A stretch of 64,000 nucleotides of DNA from Rufibacter ruber (GTDB lineage Bacteria; Bacteroidota; Bacteroidia; Cytophagales; Hymenobacteraceae). The position numbers and the translations under genes were made by a program. The notes under the pieces were generated by a model. It made no database searches. It saw nothing but the letters and a program-made list of their open reading frames with translations, and was not told the origin of the DNA. Positions within the stretch are counted from its first letter, which is position 1; each line of letters begins with the position of its first letter. Shown here one piece after another: positions 1 through 8,502 of the stretch. The stretch lies in the NCBI RefSeq assembly GCF_001647275.1, contig NZ_LRMM01000004.1, positions 1 through 64,000 on the forward strand. Reading direction: 5' to 3'.

Positions 1-111
1 ACAGAATAATGTACAATTTAGTTTCTGTGGAAACAGTAAACCCATTGAAGTAGAAGTCTTCAGTATAAGGCCATTTTTGGTGATAATACCCTATAACAGC
101 CACGTACCCCG

Positions 112-119
112 TACCTTCG
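112..119 (+). promoter_or_regulatory. possible -7 box of polA
   Basis: TACCTTCG lies 7 bp before the polA ATG and differs at one position from the Bacteroidota -7 consensus TAnnTTTG. No clear -33 TTG is seen about 20 bp upstream, so this is weak. Confidence 0.25.
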
Positions 120-126
120 CTAGACT

Positions 127-1248
127 ATGAGTACACCAGACAAACGCCTCTTTCTGCTAGACGCCATGGCGCTCATCTACCGCGCCCACTTCGCGTTCAG
201 CAAGAACCCCAGAATCAACTCCAAAGGCATGAACACCGGCGCCGCGCTGGGCTTCACCAACACGTTGGTAGACCTGCTCAACCGGGAGAAGCCCACCCAT
301 ATTGGCGTGTGCTATGATGCGCCCAGCAAGACGTTCAGGCATGAGAATTTTGTGGAATACAAGGCCAACCGGCAGGCCATGCCCGAAGATATTGCCATTG
401 CCATTCCGTACGTGAAGAAGATTGTGGAGGCGTTTGGCATACCGGGCATGATGCTGGACGGCTACGAAGCCGATGACATCATTGGCACCCTCTCCTGCAA
501 AGCAGAGAAAGCCGGCTATGACGTGTTCATGATGACCCCAGACAAAGACTACTACCAGCTGGTCACCGACCACGTGTTTGTCTACAAGCCTGCGTTTTTG
601 GGCAACGCTATTGAGGTGATTGACACGCAAAAGGTACTGGAGCGCTGGGAGATTGAAAATGTGAAGCAGGTCATTGACATCTTGGGCCTCATGGGCGATG
701 CCGTAGATAACATACCCGGCATACCGGGCATTGGCGAGAAAACTGCCAAGACGCTCATTCAAAGGTTTGGCAGCGTGGAGAACCTGATTGCCAATGCCCA
801 TGAACTGAAAGGCAAGCAGAAGGAAAACGTGGTGAACTTCGCGGAGCAGGGCTTGATGTCTAAAGAGCTGGCTACCATTCACCTGGACGTGCCCATTGAA
901 TTTGACGAGGAAGGCCTGCGCTATGACGGCCCGGACACCGAGAAGCTAGCCGCGCTGTTTGACGAGCTGGAGTTCCGGCAACTGGCCACCCGCGTGCTGG
1001 GCACCGCCTCGCCGGCCGTTCCCAAGCCCGTGAGCAACAAACCTACCGTGGGCAGAGGCGTAAAATCCAGCGTGCCTACGGGGCAGACCTCGTTGTTTGG
1101 GGCGGTAGAAGAATCGGCGCGCCCGAAGAAGGCGTGGCCACCGAGGCCGCGTTTGACGAACTTACGCCGCGCGTGCGCAAAACCATTGACACCACCCTGC
1201 ACGAGTACCACCTGCTCACCACGCCCGAGCAGCGCGCACAGCTCCTAA
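127..1248 (+). CDS. polA: DNA polymerase I, 5'-nuclease part (frameshifted polA)
   Basis: This frame encodes the 5'-3' exonuclease (FEN-like) domain of DNA polymerase I, which removes RNA primers and damaged strands. Visible motifs are LLDAMALIYRAHFAF at the N terminus, YEADDIIGTLSC, TPDKDYYQLV and the helix-hairpin-helix stretch GDAVDNIPGIPGIGEKTAK. The polA-like sequence runs to about residue 330 (...TSLFGAVEES). After that the frame becomes Arg/Pro/Thr-rich and unrelated, while the true continuation lies in another frame from about 1116. The last 40 or so residues are therefore probably not native. The break falls in the linker before the proofreading domain. Either one base is missing in the assembly or in the genome, or the two parts are made separately. 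Confidence 0.85.
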   Translation: MSTPDKRLFLLDAMALIYRAHFAFSKNPRINSKGMNTGAALGFTNTLVDLLNREKPTHIGVCYDAPSKTFRHENFVEYKANRQAMPEDIAIAIPYVKKIVEAFGIPGMMLDGYEADDIIGTLSCKAEKAGYDVFMMTPDKDYYQLVTDHVFVYKPAFLGNAIEVIDTQKVLERWEIENVKQVIDILGLMGDAVDNIPGIPGIGEKTAKTLIQRFGSVENLIANAHELKGKQKENVVNFAEQGLMSKELATIHLDVPIEFDEEGLRYDGPDTEKLAALFDELEFRQLATRVLGTASPAVPKPVSNKPTVGRGVKSSVPTGQTSLFGAVEESARPKKAWPPRPRLTNLRRACAKPLTPPCTSTTCSPRPSSAHSS

Positions 1249-2993
1249 AATACCTGAAACTGCAGAAGGAAATCTCTTTTGACACCGAAACCACCAGCGT
1301 TGACCCCATCACGGCGCGTCTGGTAGGGTTGTCGTTCTGCTATTTGCCGGGTGAGGCGTACTATATTCCGGTTCCGCCGCAGGACGAGGAGGCGGCGTTT
1401 GACCTGGTGCAGGAGTTTAAGGAGGTGCTGGAAAGCCCCAGTATTACCAAGATTGGGCAGAATATCAAGTATGACCTGGTAGTGCTGCAGCGCTACGGCA
1501 TTGACGTGCAGGGCCCGCTCTATGACACCATGCTGGCCCATTACCTCTTGGAGCCCGACATGCGGCATAACATGGATTTGCTGGCTGAGACGTACCTGAA
1601 CTACTCGCCCATTTCCATTGAGACGCTGCTGGGCAAAGGCAAGCACCAGCTCACCATGGATAAGTTGCCGCCGCTGCAAGTCTACGAGTACGCCTGCGAA
1701 GACGCTGATGTCACCCTGCAACTCAAAAACTACTTTGACCCACTTTTGGAAAAACAAGGCCTAAAACGCCTCTTCCATGACGTGGAGAACCCGTTGCTGG
1801 CCGTGCTGGGCCACATGGAGCGCGCTGGCGTAAGCATTGACGCCGAGGCCCTGGCTGAGTCTTCTATTTCGTTGGAAACCAGTATCAAGGAGATTGAGCA
1901 GAAGATTTTTGAGCACGCGGGCATGGAGTTCAACATAGGCTCGCCTAAGCAATTGGGCGAGGTGCTGTTTGATAAAATGCAGCTGGGCGGCTCTAAAATC
2001 AAGAAGACCAAAACCGGGCAGTACGCCACCGGCGAAGAAATCTTATCAAAGCTGGCCTTTGAGCATGAGATTGTGCAGCTCATTCTGGACCACCGACAGC
2101 TCACCAAACTCAAGAGCACCTATGTAGATGCGCTGCCGCAGCTGGTGTGCGCAGAAGACAACCGCCTGCACACCTCGTACAACCAAGCCGTGGCGGCCAC
2201 CGGCCGATTGAGCTCCACCAACCCTAACCTGCAGAACATCCCAATCCGCACGGAGAAAGGCCGGGAGATACGCAAAGCTTTTGTGCCGCGCGACGAGAAC
2301 CACGTGCTGCTTTCGGCTGACTACTCGCAGATTGAGCTCAGGATCATGGCCCATTTCAGCAATGACGCCACCATGAAAGAGGCGTTTCAGAAGGGGCAGG
2401 ATATTCACGCGTCTACCGCGGCCAAGGTGTTCCACGTGCCCGTTGACCAGGTGACGTCAGACATGCGCCGGAAGGCCAAGACCATCAACTTTGGCATCAT
2501 CTACGGCATCTCTGCCTTCGGCCTGGCCGAACGTCTGGCGATCCCGCGCCGCGAGGCCGCCGACATCATTGAGGCCTATTTTGTGGAGTTCCCCGCCGTG
2601 AAGCAGTACATGGACAGCGCCATCAACCAGGCCCGTGAGCAGGAATACGTGGAGACGCTGCTGGGCCGCCGCCGCTACTTACGTGACATCAACAGCCGCA
2701 ACCAGAACATACGCGGCTACGCCGAACGCAACGCCATTAACGCGCCCATTCAAGGCACCGCGGCAGACATCATCAAGATTGCCATGATCAACATTGACCA
2801 ATGGCTGCGCGACGAGAAACTGGCCACCCGCATGATTCTGCAGGTGCATGATGAACTGGTCTTTGACGTGCCCAAAGAGGAACTGGAAATAGTGCAGCCC
2901 AAGATTGAGGAACTCATGAAAACGGCCTTGCCTTTGAGCGTGCCCATGGAGATTGGCCTGGGCACCGGTGACAACTGGCTGGCTGCGCACTAG
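1134..2993 (+). CDS. polA: DNA polymerase I, Klenow-like part
   Basis: This is the 3'-5' exonuclease plus polymerase part of DNA polymerase I, 619 residues if read from the GTG at 1134. The proofreading residues look intact: ISFDTETT near residue 48 (Exo I), GQNIKYD (Exo II) and YACEDADVTLQL (Exo III). Polymerase motifs are also intact: LLSADYSQIELRIMAHFS near 391 (motif A), RRKAKTINFGIIYG near 445 (B) and QVHDELVF near 569 (C). In the same frame the sequence reads upstream as GAPEEGVATEAAFDEL, continuing the linker of the preceding frame. That is what a single-base deletion near 1116-1123 would produce. GTG at 1134 follows GAAGAAGG, so internal initiation is conceivable but unproven. Confidence 0.9.
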   Translation: MATEAAFDELTPRVRKTIDTTLHEYHLLTTPEQRAQLLKYLKLQKEISFDTETTSVDPITARLVGLSFCYLPGEAYYIPVPPQDEEAAFDLVQEFKEVLESPSITKIGQNIKYDLVVLQRYGIDVQGPLYDTMLAHYLLEPDMRHNMDLLAETYLNYSPISIETLLGKGKHQLTMDKLPPLQVYEYACEDADVTLQLKNYFDPLLEKQGLKRLFHDVENPLLAVLGHMERAGVSIDAEALAESSISLETSIKEIEQKIFEHAGMEFNIGSPKQLGEVLFDKMQLGGSKIKKTKTGQYATGEEILSKLAFEHEIVQLILDHRQLTKLKSTYVDALPQLVCAEDNRLHTSYNQAVAATGRLSSTNPNLQNIPIRTEKGREIRKAFVPRDENHVLLSADYSQIELRIMAHFSNDATMKEAFQKGQDIHASTAAKVFHVPVDQVTSDMRRKAKTINFGIIYGISAFGLAERLAIPRREAADIIEAYFVEFPAVKQYMDSAINQAREQEYVETLLGRRRYLRDINSRNQNIRGYAERNAINAPIQGTAADIIKIAMINIDQWLRDEKLATRMILQVHDELVFDVPKEELEIVQPKIEELMKTALPLSVPMEIGLGTGDNWLAAH

Positions 2994-2995
2994 GC

Positions 2996-3030
2996 GTTTT
3001 TGGCCTGTTTTTGAAAAAACAGCAAAAACA
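2996..3030. repeat. family A palindrome, one arm short
   Basis: GTTTTTGGCCTGTTTTT is followed by AAAAAACAGCAAAAAC. The right arm lacks the GCC that would pair with GGC, leaving a bulge. It starts 3 bp after the polA stop codon. Confidence 0.75.
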
Positions 3031-3039
3031 GAGAGCCAT

Positions 3040-3076
3040 AAAAAGAAGAGGGGGCCAAAGGCCCCCTCTTCTTTTT
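3040..3076. terminator. bidirectional terminator between polA and the lipoprotein
   Basis: A near-perfect hairpin: AAAAAGAAGAGGGGGCC, loop AAA, then its complement ending in TTCTTTTT. It serves polA on the + strand and the convergent lipoprotein on the - strand. Confidence 0.9.
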
Positions 3077-3098
3077 GATAGTATTTTGTAACTAGAAG

Positions 3099-3485
3099 TT
3101 AATTCTTCCTGAAGGTAATGCGTCCCTCATACGTGTTTCCGCCAAAAGACTCCTTTATGCTAAGAACTAGTTTTGATTTGGTCAGATCTTCAATTGTAAA
3201 GGTAACATCGTCATCACCTTCCATGATCAGTTTGTCGCCTTTTACCCGGTAGTATCCGGTCTCATCTGTCATGCCATCTTCCACAATTTCAAACTCCCCA
3301 TCGTCAAAAATCCATACAATGTCATCATCTGGATCTAACATCTCCATCTTATTTTCCAGCATAGAGGTCATTTTCCAGGCACCCTCCAGTTCTTTAGAGT
3401 TGAATGATTTTTCATCATCATCGCTGCAGCTGCTGAACGCAAATACAAAAGCCGCCAGCAATAGAAGTAAGTAGTTCTTTTTCAT
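3099..3485 (-). CDS. small lipocalin-like lipoprotein
   Basis: A predicted 128-residue lipoprotein. MKKNYLLLLLAAFVFAFSSC is a typical lipobox signal with the lipidated Cys at about residue 20, followed by an acidic SDDDEK stretch. That pattern is often seen in Bacteroidota lipoproteins exported to the cell surface. The rest has the alternating strands of lipocalin-like proteins of this phylum (LEGAWKMTSM near the start, a closing YEGRITFRKN). An upstream in-frame Met would put 24 residues before the signal peptide, so the MKKN start at 3485 is preferred. The neighbour at 3708 is a second protein of the same general type. Function is unknown. Confidence 0.8.
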   Translation of the reverse strand: MKKNYLLLLLAAFVFAFSSCSDDDEKSFNSKELEGAWKMTSMLENKMEMLDPDDDIVWIFDDGEFEIVEDGMTDETGYYRVKGDKLIMEGDDDVTFTIEDLTKSKLVLSIKESFGGNTYEGRITFRKN

Positions 3486-3642
3486 ACAGATGTTTTCATT
3501 AGGTTGTTGAAACTGCTGCAAAAGAACTACATTAAACATAATAGGCAATGCGGGCATAATCCTATTTTATGCCAGAATGCTAAAAATACTCAGAAGTAAG
3601 TAGTGGGTTTGGGGAGGGGAAAAAAGGTTGATCTGTACTAAG

Positions 3643-3673
3643 GGTACCCTCAGCCTTGCTGAGGGCAAAGTAC
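3643..3673. terminator. terminator-like hairpin
   Basis: GGTACCCTCAGC, loop CTT, then GCTGAGGGCAAAGTACC form a stem with a small internal asymmetry. It lies just downstream of the 3708-4148 gene but has no strong T tract. Confidence 0.4.
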
Positions 3674-3707
3674 CATCTTTTAAATTTTTGTTAGCGTCTA
3701 TAGGGCT

Positions 3708-4148
3708 TTAGGCAACCTTGCCCTTCACCGGAGTGCCTTGATAGGTTTCCTGAAAGGTGCCTTTGAGGGTGGTGGCAGAAGATTCAGTCACGGTGAGTTT
3801 AATCTCAGAGATGGGTAAGCCTAAGTCAACCCCTGAGAGGGTGAGGGTTGTGCCGCTTATGCTCCAGGCTCCCTGTTCTTGCTGCGCATCATCTGGGTTG
3901 CATTTGCTTGGCCCTTCATCCAGGAGCAGTATATTGTTATCTTTGAATTCCAGGGTGTTGTCTTTTTCACAGGCGGTCAGGTCTTCATAGAAGTCTATAG
4001 GGAGAGGGCTTGTCACTTTTGCCTCTGCTAACTGCCACTTCTTATTCACCAGATGGGCGGCCGCGTTGTCATCTTCATCATCGCTGCTGCAGGCGGTGAA
4101 AGAGAGCATTGAACAGAGTAGAAGAAAGAGAGAAGAGAGATTTTTCAT
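3708..4148 (-). CDS. lipocalin-like lipoprotein
   Basis: A predicted lipoprotein of 146 residues. The N terminus MKNLSSLFLLLCSMLSFTAC ends in a lipobox Cys near residue 20 followed by SSDDEDDN, an acidic stretch like that of its neighbour at 3099. The mature part begins VNKKWQLAEAKV, has a central ACEKDNTLEFKDNN and WSISGTTLTL, and ends with strand-like segments. This matches the general pattern of Bacteroidota lipocalin-like proteins (domain about 130 residues). It has no catalytic motif. Its downstream hairpin suggests its own transcript. Confidence 0.8.
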   Translation of the reverse strand: MKNLSSLFLLLCSMLSFTACSSDDEDDNAAAHLVNKKWQLAEAKVTSPLPIDFYEDLTACEKDNTLEFKDNNILLLDEGPSKCNPDDAQQEQGAWSISGTTLTLSGVDLGLPISEIKLTVTESSATTLKGTFQETYQGTPVKGKVA

Positions 4149-4221
4149 AAGGCTTTTTTTAAAATATATTCCTGAAACGGCTGTAAAGATATTCTAAACT
4201 AGAAAGCTATACGTAATTGGC

Positions 4222-4259
4222 AAAAAAAGAGGCTCAGGTACTGCCTGAGCCTCTTTTTT
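4222..4259. terminator. bidirectional terminator
   Basis: AAAAAAAGAGGCTCAGG, short loop, CCTGAGCCTCTTTTTT. Perfect stem with A and T tracts, so it can end transcription from the SGNH hydrolase gene on the - strand. Confidence 0.9.
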
Positions 4260-4279
4260 AAAGGTATTCCGGTAGGAGG

Positions 4280-5608
4280 TTACGGGATCAGCACCGTACG
4301 GAACTGGGTAACGTCTATGGTTGGAATAGTAGACTTGTAATGGGAGTTAATGGTATTGATGAACTCATTGGCCACAATGGCATATCCCCTTGGAGTCAGG
4401 TGAATGCCGTCTAAGGAGAACAAATTACCCGTGATAAAGGCGGCAGAATACCCTATGCCATTCTGCATAAAGCCGCTTTTACGCTTATTAAAGAAGTCAA
4501 ACGTATCAAAAACGGGAATCTTGTTAGCAGTAGCCACTTCTTTGATAATCTGGTTTAGCGCAATGGTTCTTCCTCTAACCTCTTCTACTTCAGCTTTATC
4601 AAGTACCTCTTTGTCAGTGAGCGGGTTTAACGGGTGGAAACCGTGAGGAATTGTGGTACCGTTAAAGTTATCAGCTCTCCCTATGGCCGCCTGGGTGGTG
4701 AGTAGAATGTAATCTCCTGCTTCAATAGGGCGTACATCAGCTTGGCCTTCGCCCGTTCTGATATAGATAACCAGTTGGTTGTTGCCGGCAGAGCGTCTTA
4801 CCATGTCTTGCGTGACGGTGGTAAAGTAAGGCACCGCGGTTACATCTGGGATATTGGCAATCACCCCTTCTGTACCACCCTGCACTAAGCCGGTCACCAA
4901 TTGGGTGTAAATGGCTCTAAAGGTAGTAGGGTCAGTCAACCCGCTAAAAGGATTGTTAGGGTCTACTACGGCCCCGTTGGTAGCGTAGGTAAGTACATCA
5001 TTATTCCCCAGCCAAAGTGAGAAGAAGGTAGGCTTGGTAGAGAGTACTTTTTGAACATAAGGCACTTGCCCCACTTCGGCGTCAGTGAGCAACCGCTCAT
5101 AGTAGGGGTTGATTCCCCCGTAGGCGGCCTGGCTGCTGGATAGCACAGAGATGCCGGGCACCCCCCAGTTCTGGATAGTAGCAGGGTTGGCAAATTTAGC
5201 TAACCGCGGCCCTCCTGGAAGTGCCGCGGCGTCTGTGCGTACTGCCAGACTGGTGGTTACTGGGGCAATAATAGGCGAGCCACTGGTGGTAAAGCCAGTT
5301 AACCTAAGATAGCCGGAGCCATTAAACTGCTCGTTTGAGAAAAGAGGCTGCACAAATTGACCTCCTCCCGCATAAGAGAACTGGTAGGCGAGAATATTAG
5401 GATAGGAGTTCACCTGTCCTTCTAAGTAAAGGCCTCCGTCCTGAAAACCGGCCGTTAAGGAATTCCCTATGGCCACATACTTAGACAGATCAAGGGGCCC
5501 TGCGCTAACCGTAATTTCCTTTTCTTCAAATTCAGGCTCACAGCCTGCAAAGAAGAACGCGCTGGAAAGAATGACAGCCGTTCCTATTTTATGTAATATA
5601 TTTTTCAT
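4280..5608 (-). CDS. SGNH/GDSL-family hydrolase lipoprotein
   Basis: A 442-residue lipoprotein (ILSSAFFFAGC lipobox, Cys near residue 23) of the SGNH/GDSL esterase superfamily. Block I is YVAIGNSLTAGF, with Ser as the likely nucleophile and G-N-S replacing G-D-S. A central WLGNNDVLTYA matches block III (Asn), and DGIHLTPRGYAI near the C terminus supplies the Asp and His of block V. The substrate is not evident. The stop codon of the FadL-type porin gene lies 18 bp upstream, so the two are probably one transcript. Pairing of such a hydrolase with a FadL homologue suggests handling of acyl or lipid compounds at the cell surface, which is inference. Confidence 0.88.
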   Translation of the reverse strand: MKNILHKIGTAVILSSAFFFAGCEPEFEEKEITVSAGPLDLSKYVAIGNSLTAGFQDGGLYLEGQVNSYPNILAYQFSYAGGGQFVQPLFSNEQFNGSGYLRLTGFTTSGSPIIAPVTTSLAVRTDAAALPGGPRLAKFANPATIQNWGVPGISVLSSSQAAYGGINPYYERLLTDAEVGQVPYVQKVLSTKPTFFSLWLGNNDVLTYATNGAVVDPNNPFSGLTDPTTFRAIYTQLVTGLVQGGTEGVIANIPDVTAVPYFTTVTQDMVRRSAGNNQLVIYIRTGEGQADVRPIEAGDYILLTTQAAIGRADNFNGTTIPHGFHPLNPLTDKEVLDKAEVEEVRGRTIALNQIIKEVATANKIPVFDTFDFFNKRKSGFMQNGIGYSAAFITGNLFSLDGIHLTPRGYAIVANEFINTINSHYKSTIPTIDVTQFRTVLIP

Positions 5609-5626
5609 GATAACTCAGAGAAGAAA

Positions 5627-6886
5627 TTAGAATTTATAATTAACCCCAACACCCGGAATGTAAGCCACAGATTTGAAGGTACCGGGTACCCCACCAGATT
5701 TGTCAGCCAGGTCTGTACGCTCCTTTTTATTGATATAGCTGAAGGAGAGGTCAAGGTCTACTTTTTCACTTACCGCCAGGGTCAAACCGGCAGACACGCT
5801 TCTTGAGTCAGCATCTGGGGTCTCTGGGGTAAGGTAACCTGTTCTAACGGGAGTTTGGTCATAATACCCGCCTGCCCGCACGGTGAGCATATCAGACACT
5901 TTGTATTGGGCACCAATGCGGTAAATGTAAGCGTCTTTGTAGTTGCGCGGCGCGTCACTGACGGTGGTCTCAACGGGTGGCGCTTGCCCTACCCGGCCGT
6001 TGAAATCAAAGCGCAGGGATTTGTAAGCCCCCCATCCTACACGCTGCACATCAATACCAATGGTCAGTTTATCTGTAGGCATGATACCAATCCCCAGGGT
6101 AATGTTATCTGGCAGCGGAAGCGTGGCGTCAAATTGATTAGCGGTAAACTGAGCCGCTACCGGGGCAGCGCCCGGCGTGATGAAAGTGACATCTCCCCCC
6201 TCAACGGTGGCGTCAATCTCTGAGCGGTAAGTCAAACCAATAGAAAGCTTTTCAATGGGCTGCACCAATATTCCCACGTTGAAACCAAGGGCAGTCTTGG
6301 CTTTTCCGTCTAACTCAATATGGCCTTCGCGGCCAGAGGCATCAATCAACGGAATGGAGCGCTGCAGATTCACGCTTCCTGTAGAAATGACCAGACCGGC
6401 CCCAATGCCAATTTTGTCAGTGATCTGGTAGCTGACCGTAGGCTGAATAAAAATGGTCTTTAAGGTAAGTTCATTCAACCCAAAGCGGCCCTGCCAGGCA
6501 TTGCCCCAGGTGACCGTGCTGCCATACGGCGTGTAGACCCCAATCCCGAAGCGCCACGGGCTCTCAGCCGCGCCATAAGAAGCGTACACCTGAAAAGGCG
6601 TACCCATAGGATTGTCTGTGCGGGCCTCAGAAATGCCGGGGGAAGGTTCACGGTACGCAATTTTAGACGTCAGGGCGCTGATACCAACTTGTACACCGTT
6701 TTGTCTAAGCCGGGCCAAAGCCCCCGGGTTAAAGAAAATGCTGCTTTGGTCTAGCGCAAGTCCGGTGCCCACATGCCCCATGCCTATCTGCTTCTGCCCT
6801 TGTAAGTTAACCTGGTAGCCGCCGGCATTGGCGATGCCCACCGTAAGGGCGGCGCTCCCCAATAAGGCTAGTAATTTACTTCTCAT
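5627..6886 (-). CDS. OmpP1/FadL/TodX-family outer-membrane transporter
   Basis: A 419-residue beta-barrel protein with a signal peptide (MRSKLLALLGSAALTVGIANA). The mature N terminus GGYQVNLQGQKQIGMGHVGT corresponds to the hatch region of FadL-type channels. SSIFFNPGALA is the conserved NPA motif of the family. The protein ends YIPGVGVNYKF, with a terminal Phe as expected for a barrel assembled by Bam. The family carries hydrophobic molecules such as fatty acids or aromatics across the outer membrane. It is the first gene of a likely two-gene operon with the SGNH hydrolase. Substrate is unknown. Confidence 0.92.
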   Translation of the reverse strand: MRSKLLALLGSAALTVGIANAGGYQVNLQGQKQIGMGHVGTGLALDQSSIFFNPGALARLRQNGVQVGISALTSKIAYREPSPGISEARTDNPMGTPFQVYASYGAAESPWRFGIGVYTPYGSTVTWGNAWQGRFGLNELTLKTIFIQPTVSYQITDKIGIGAGLVISTGSVNLQRSIPLIDASGREGHIELDGKAKTALGFNVGILVQPIEKLSIGLTYRSEIDATVEGGDVTFITPGAAPVAAQFTANQFDATLPLPDNITLGIGIMPTDKLTIGIDVQRVGWGAYKSLRFDFNGRVGQAPPVETTVSDAPRNYKDAYIYRIGAQYKVSDMLTVRAGGYYDQTPVRTGYLTPETPDADSRSVSAGLTLAVSEKVDLDLSFSYINKKERTDLADKSGGVPGTFKSVAYIPGVGVNYKF

Positions 6887-6933
6887 GCGTTTGCTTGTTA
6901 AAATTGGTGGATTGGGTTTAATGATTTGATAAC

Positions 6934-6941
6934 CAAATATA
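6934..6941 (-). promoter_or_regulatory. candidate -7 box for the fadL-like gene
   Basis: On the - strand this reads TATATTTG, a full match to TAnnTTTG, about 48 bp before the ATG. No clean -33 TTG sits 19-20 bp upstream. Confidence 0.4.
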
Positions 6942-7163
6942 GAAAAATAGAACAGTTATTCTTATAGTGTTATGCATAAGCACTATTTTTTTTAGAAATA
7001 TTAACCGCCCCACCTTCCCCTTTTGATTTTCATTACAGGCCTTCAACGCAGAATTCAACCCGGGGGTGGGGCGTTTTCTACTGAAAAATGAAAGAAAGAA
7101 GGCAGAGGGGCCACCTCTTTTCTGCGGGTTTCGTTAAGCCATGTCTGGAAAAGAGATAATTGT

Positions 7164-8057
7164 ATGTATGATGTTCTGATAGTGGGCGGTGGGCCCGCGG
7201 GGCTAAGCGCCGCCATGTTGCTGGGCCGCTGCATGCGCAAAGTAGCGCTGTTTGATACCGGCGTGTACCGTAACTCCTTCTCTGACGCCATGAACGGCTT
7301 TATTACCCGTGACGGCACCCCGCCGCAGGAGTTCCTGCGCTTAGGGAGAAAAGACCTGGAGAAGTATGAGGTAGCCTTTAAGCAGAAGCGCATTGTCAAG
7401 ATCTCCAAAGAGGGAGACATGTTTGAGGCCACAGATGAAGAAGACCAGGTCTATCTCTCCAGAAAGGTACTCCTGGCCACCGGCCTCTGTGACAGGTGGC
7501 CTAAGCTGCCCGGGGCAGAGCCCTTCTATGGGTCCAGCATTCACCACTGCCCCTACTGTGACGGCTATGAGTCTAAGAACAAGCCCCTGGCGGCCTACGG
7601 TAAAAACCGCGATGCCATTGGCCTCTCCCTGTCTTTGAAAACGTGGAGCAGTGACGTGATGCTGTTCACAGACGGCACCAACAAACTCACCCGCGAAGAC
7701 CGCGAGCTCCTGGCCAGGAATGACGTCAAAATCAACACCGCCGGCATTGAGCGGCTAGAGGGCGAAGGCGGACATCTGCAGCGCATTGTACTCAGGAACG
7801 GGGAGGTGGAGAACCGGGAGGCCATGTTCTTCTCCACTGGCTCAGACCAGCACTCAGACCTGGCGCAGCAGCTGCACTGTGACTTTACCAGCAAGGGAGT
7901 GGTGAAAACCTACAAGCACCAGATGACCAACGTGCCGGGGCTGTACGTGGCGGGAGACGCCGCCCGTGACATGCAGCTCGTGATTGTGGCCGCCGCCGAA
8001 GGCACCAAAGCCGCAGTGGCCATCAACATGGAGCTGCAGAAGGAGTTCAGGAAGTAG
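7164..8057 (+). CDS. thioredoxin-reductase-like flavin oxidoreductase
   Basis: A 297-residue class II pyridine-nucleotide disulfide oxidoreductase. The FAD-binding motif DVLIVGGGPAGLSAAML starts at residue 3. HHCPYCDGYE near residue 130 is a CxxC redox pair of the thioredoxin reductase type. LYVAGDAARDMQLV near 260 is the second FAD motif. The NADPH-binding Rossmann segment is poorly conserved (AAYGKNRDAIG rather than GGGxSA), so it may use another donor or none. It has no adjacent thioredoxin gene. A family A palindrome follows the stop. Confidence 0.88.
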   Translation: MYDVLIVGGGPAGLSAAMLLGRCMRKVALFDTGVYRNSFSDAMNGFITRDGTPPQEFLRLGRKDLEKYEVAFKQKRIVKISKEGDMFEATDEEDQVYLSRKVLLATGLCDRWPKLPGAEPFYGSSIHHCPYCDGYESKNKPLAAYGKNRDAIGLSLSLKTWSSDVMLFTDGTNKLTREDRELLARNDVKINTAGIERLEGEGGHLQRIVLRNGEVENREAMFFSTGSDQHSDLAQQLHCDFTSKGVVKTYKHQMTNVPGLYVAGDAARDMQLVIVAAAEGTKAAVAINMELQKEFRK

Positions 8058-8083
8058 CTTCTCATGCCTGTCTACAACGGGTG

Positions 8084-8137
8084 CCTTTTTCTGTTTTAGG
8101 GCTGTTTTTCAAAAAACAGCCCTAAAACAGAAAAAGG
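8084..8137. repeat. family A palindrome, longest perfect copy
   Basis: Two arms of 26-27 nt with a one-base centre: CCTTTTTCTGTTTTAGGG then CTGTTTTT, and the full complement. The half-site spacer is AGGG/CCCT. It lies 27 bp after the oxidoreductase stop codon. Confidence 0.92.
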
Positions 8138-8502
8138 TATGCAAATGCCAGCAGAGGGCACAGTTATACAGAGCAGCTGCGGGCGGGCCGGTATTTTTTG
8201 TGTCGCGAGCCTCACCAACGCGGGTCATTAATTTCTTACTGATGGCTCTGGGCAGTATTTCTGGCCCATGTACGCTTAAGCGGGCAGGGCGGCTGTTTTA
8301 GACCTGTTTTTGTGAAATCAGCCCTAAAACAGTAGCGCACGCATCTGCTTGTGCCAGAGTAGAAATGGTTCTCCCCGCCAGAAAGGGTATGCCCGTCAAG
8401 GCCCCCAGTCAAGCCATTCCCTGCCGGGGGTGAAAAAGTACCACTTTCCCGTTCGGGGCAATGCTCATGTATTATGTTCTGGAGAAAAGACGGCGGGAGT
8501 GC
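8138..8502. other. gene-free stretch
   Basis: Between the palindrome and the convergent cyanophycinase gene I see only a decayed second family A palindrome (8293-8332) and no credible ORF. Confidence 0.6.
8293..8332. repeat. family A palindrome, decayed
   Basis: CTGTTTTAGACCTGTTTTT versus AAATCAGCCCTAAAACAG. Outer half-sites are kept, the inner stem has mismatches. Confidence 0.7.

Noticed and set aside
1100-1140. Programmed -1 frameshift in polA
   Set aside because: No slippery heptamer or clear downstream pseudoknot is visible, and a one-base deletion in a GC-rich run is simpler.
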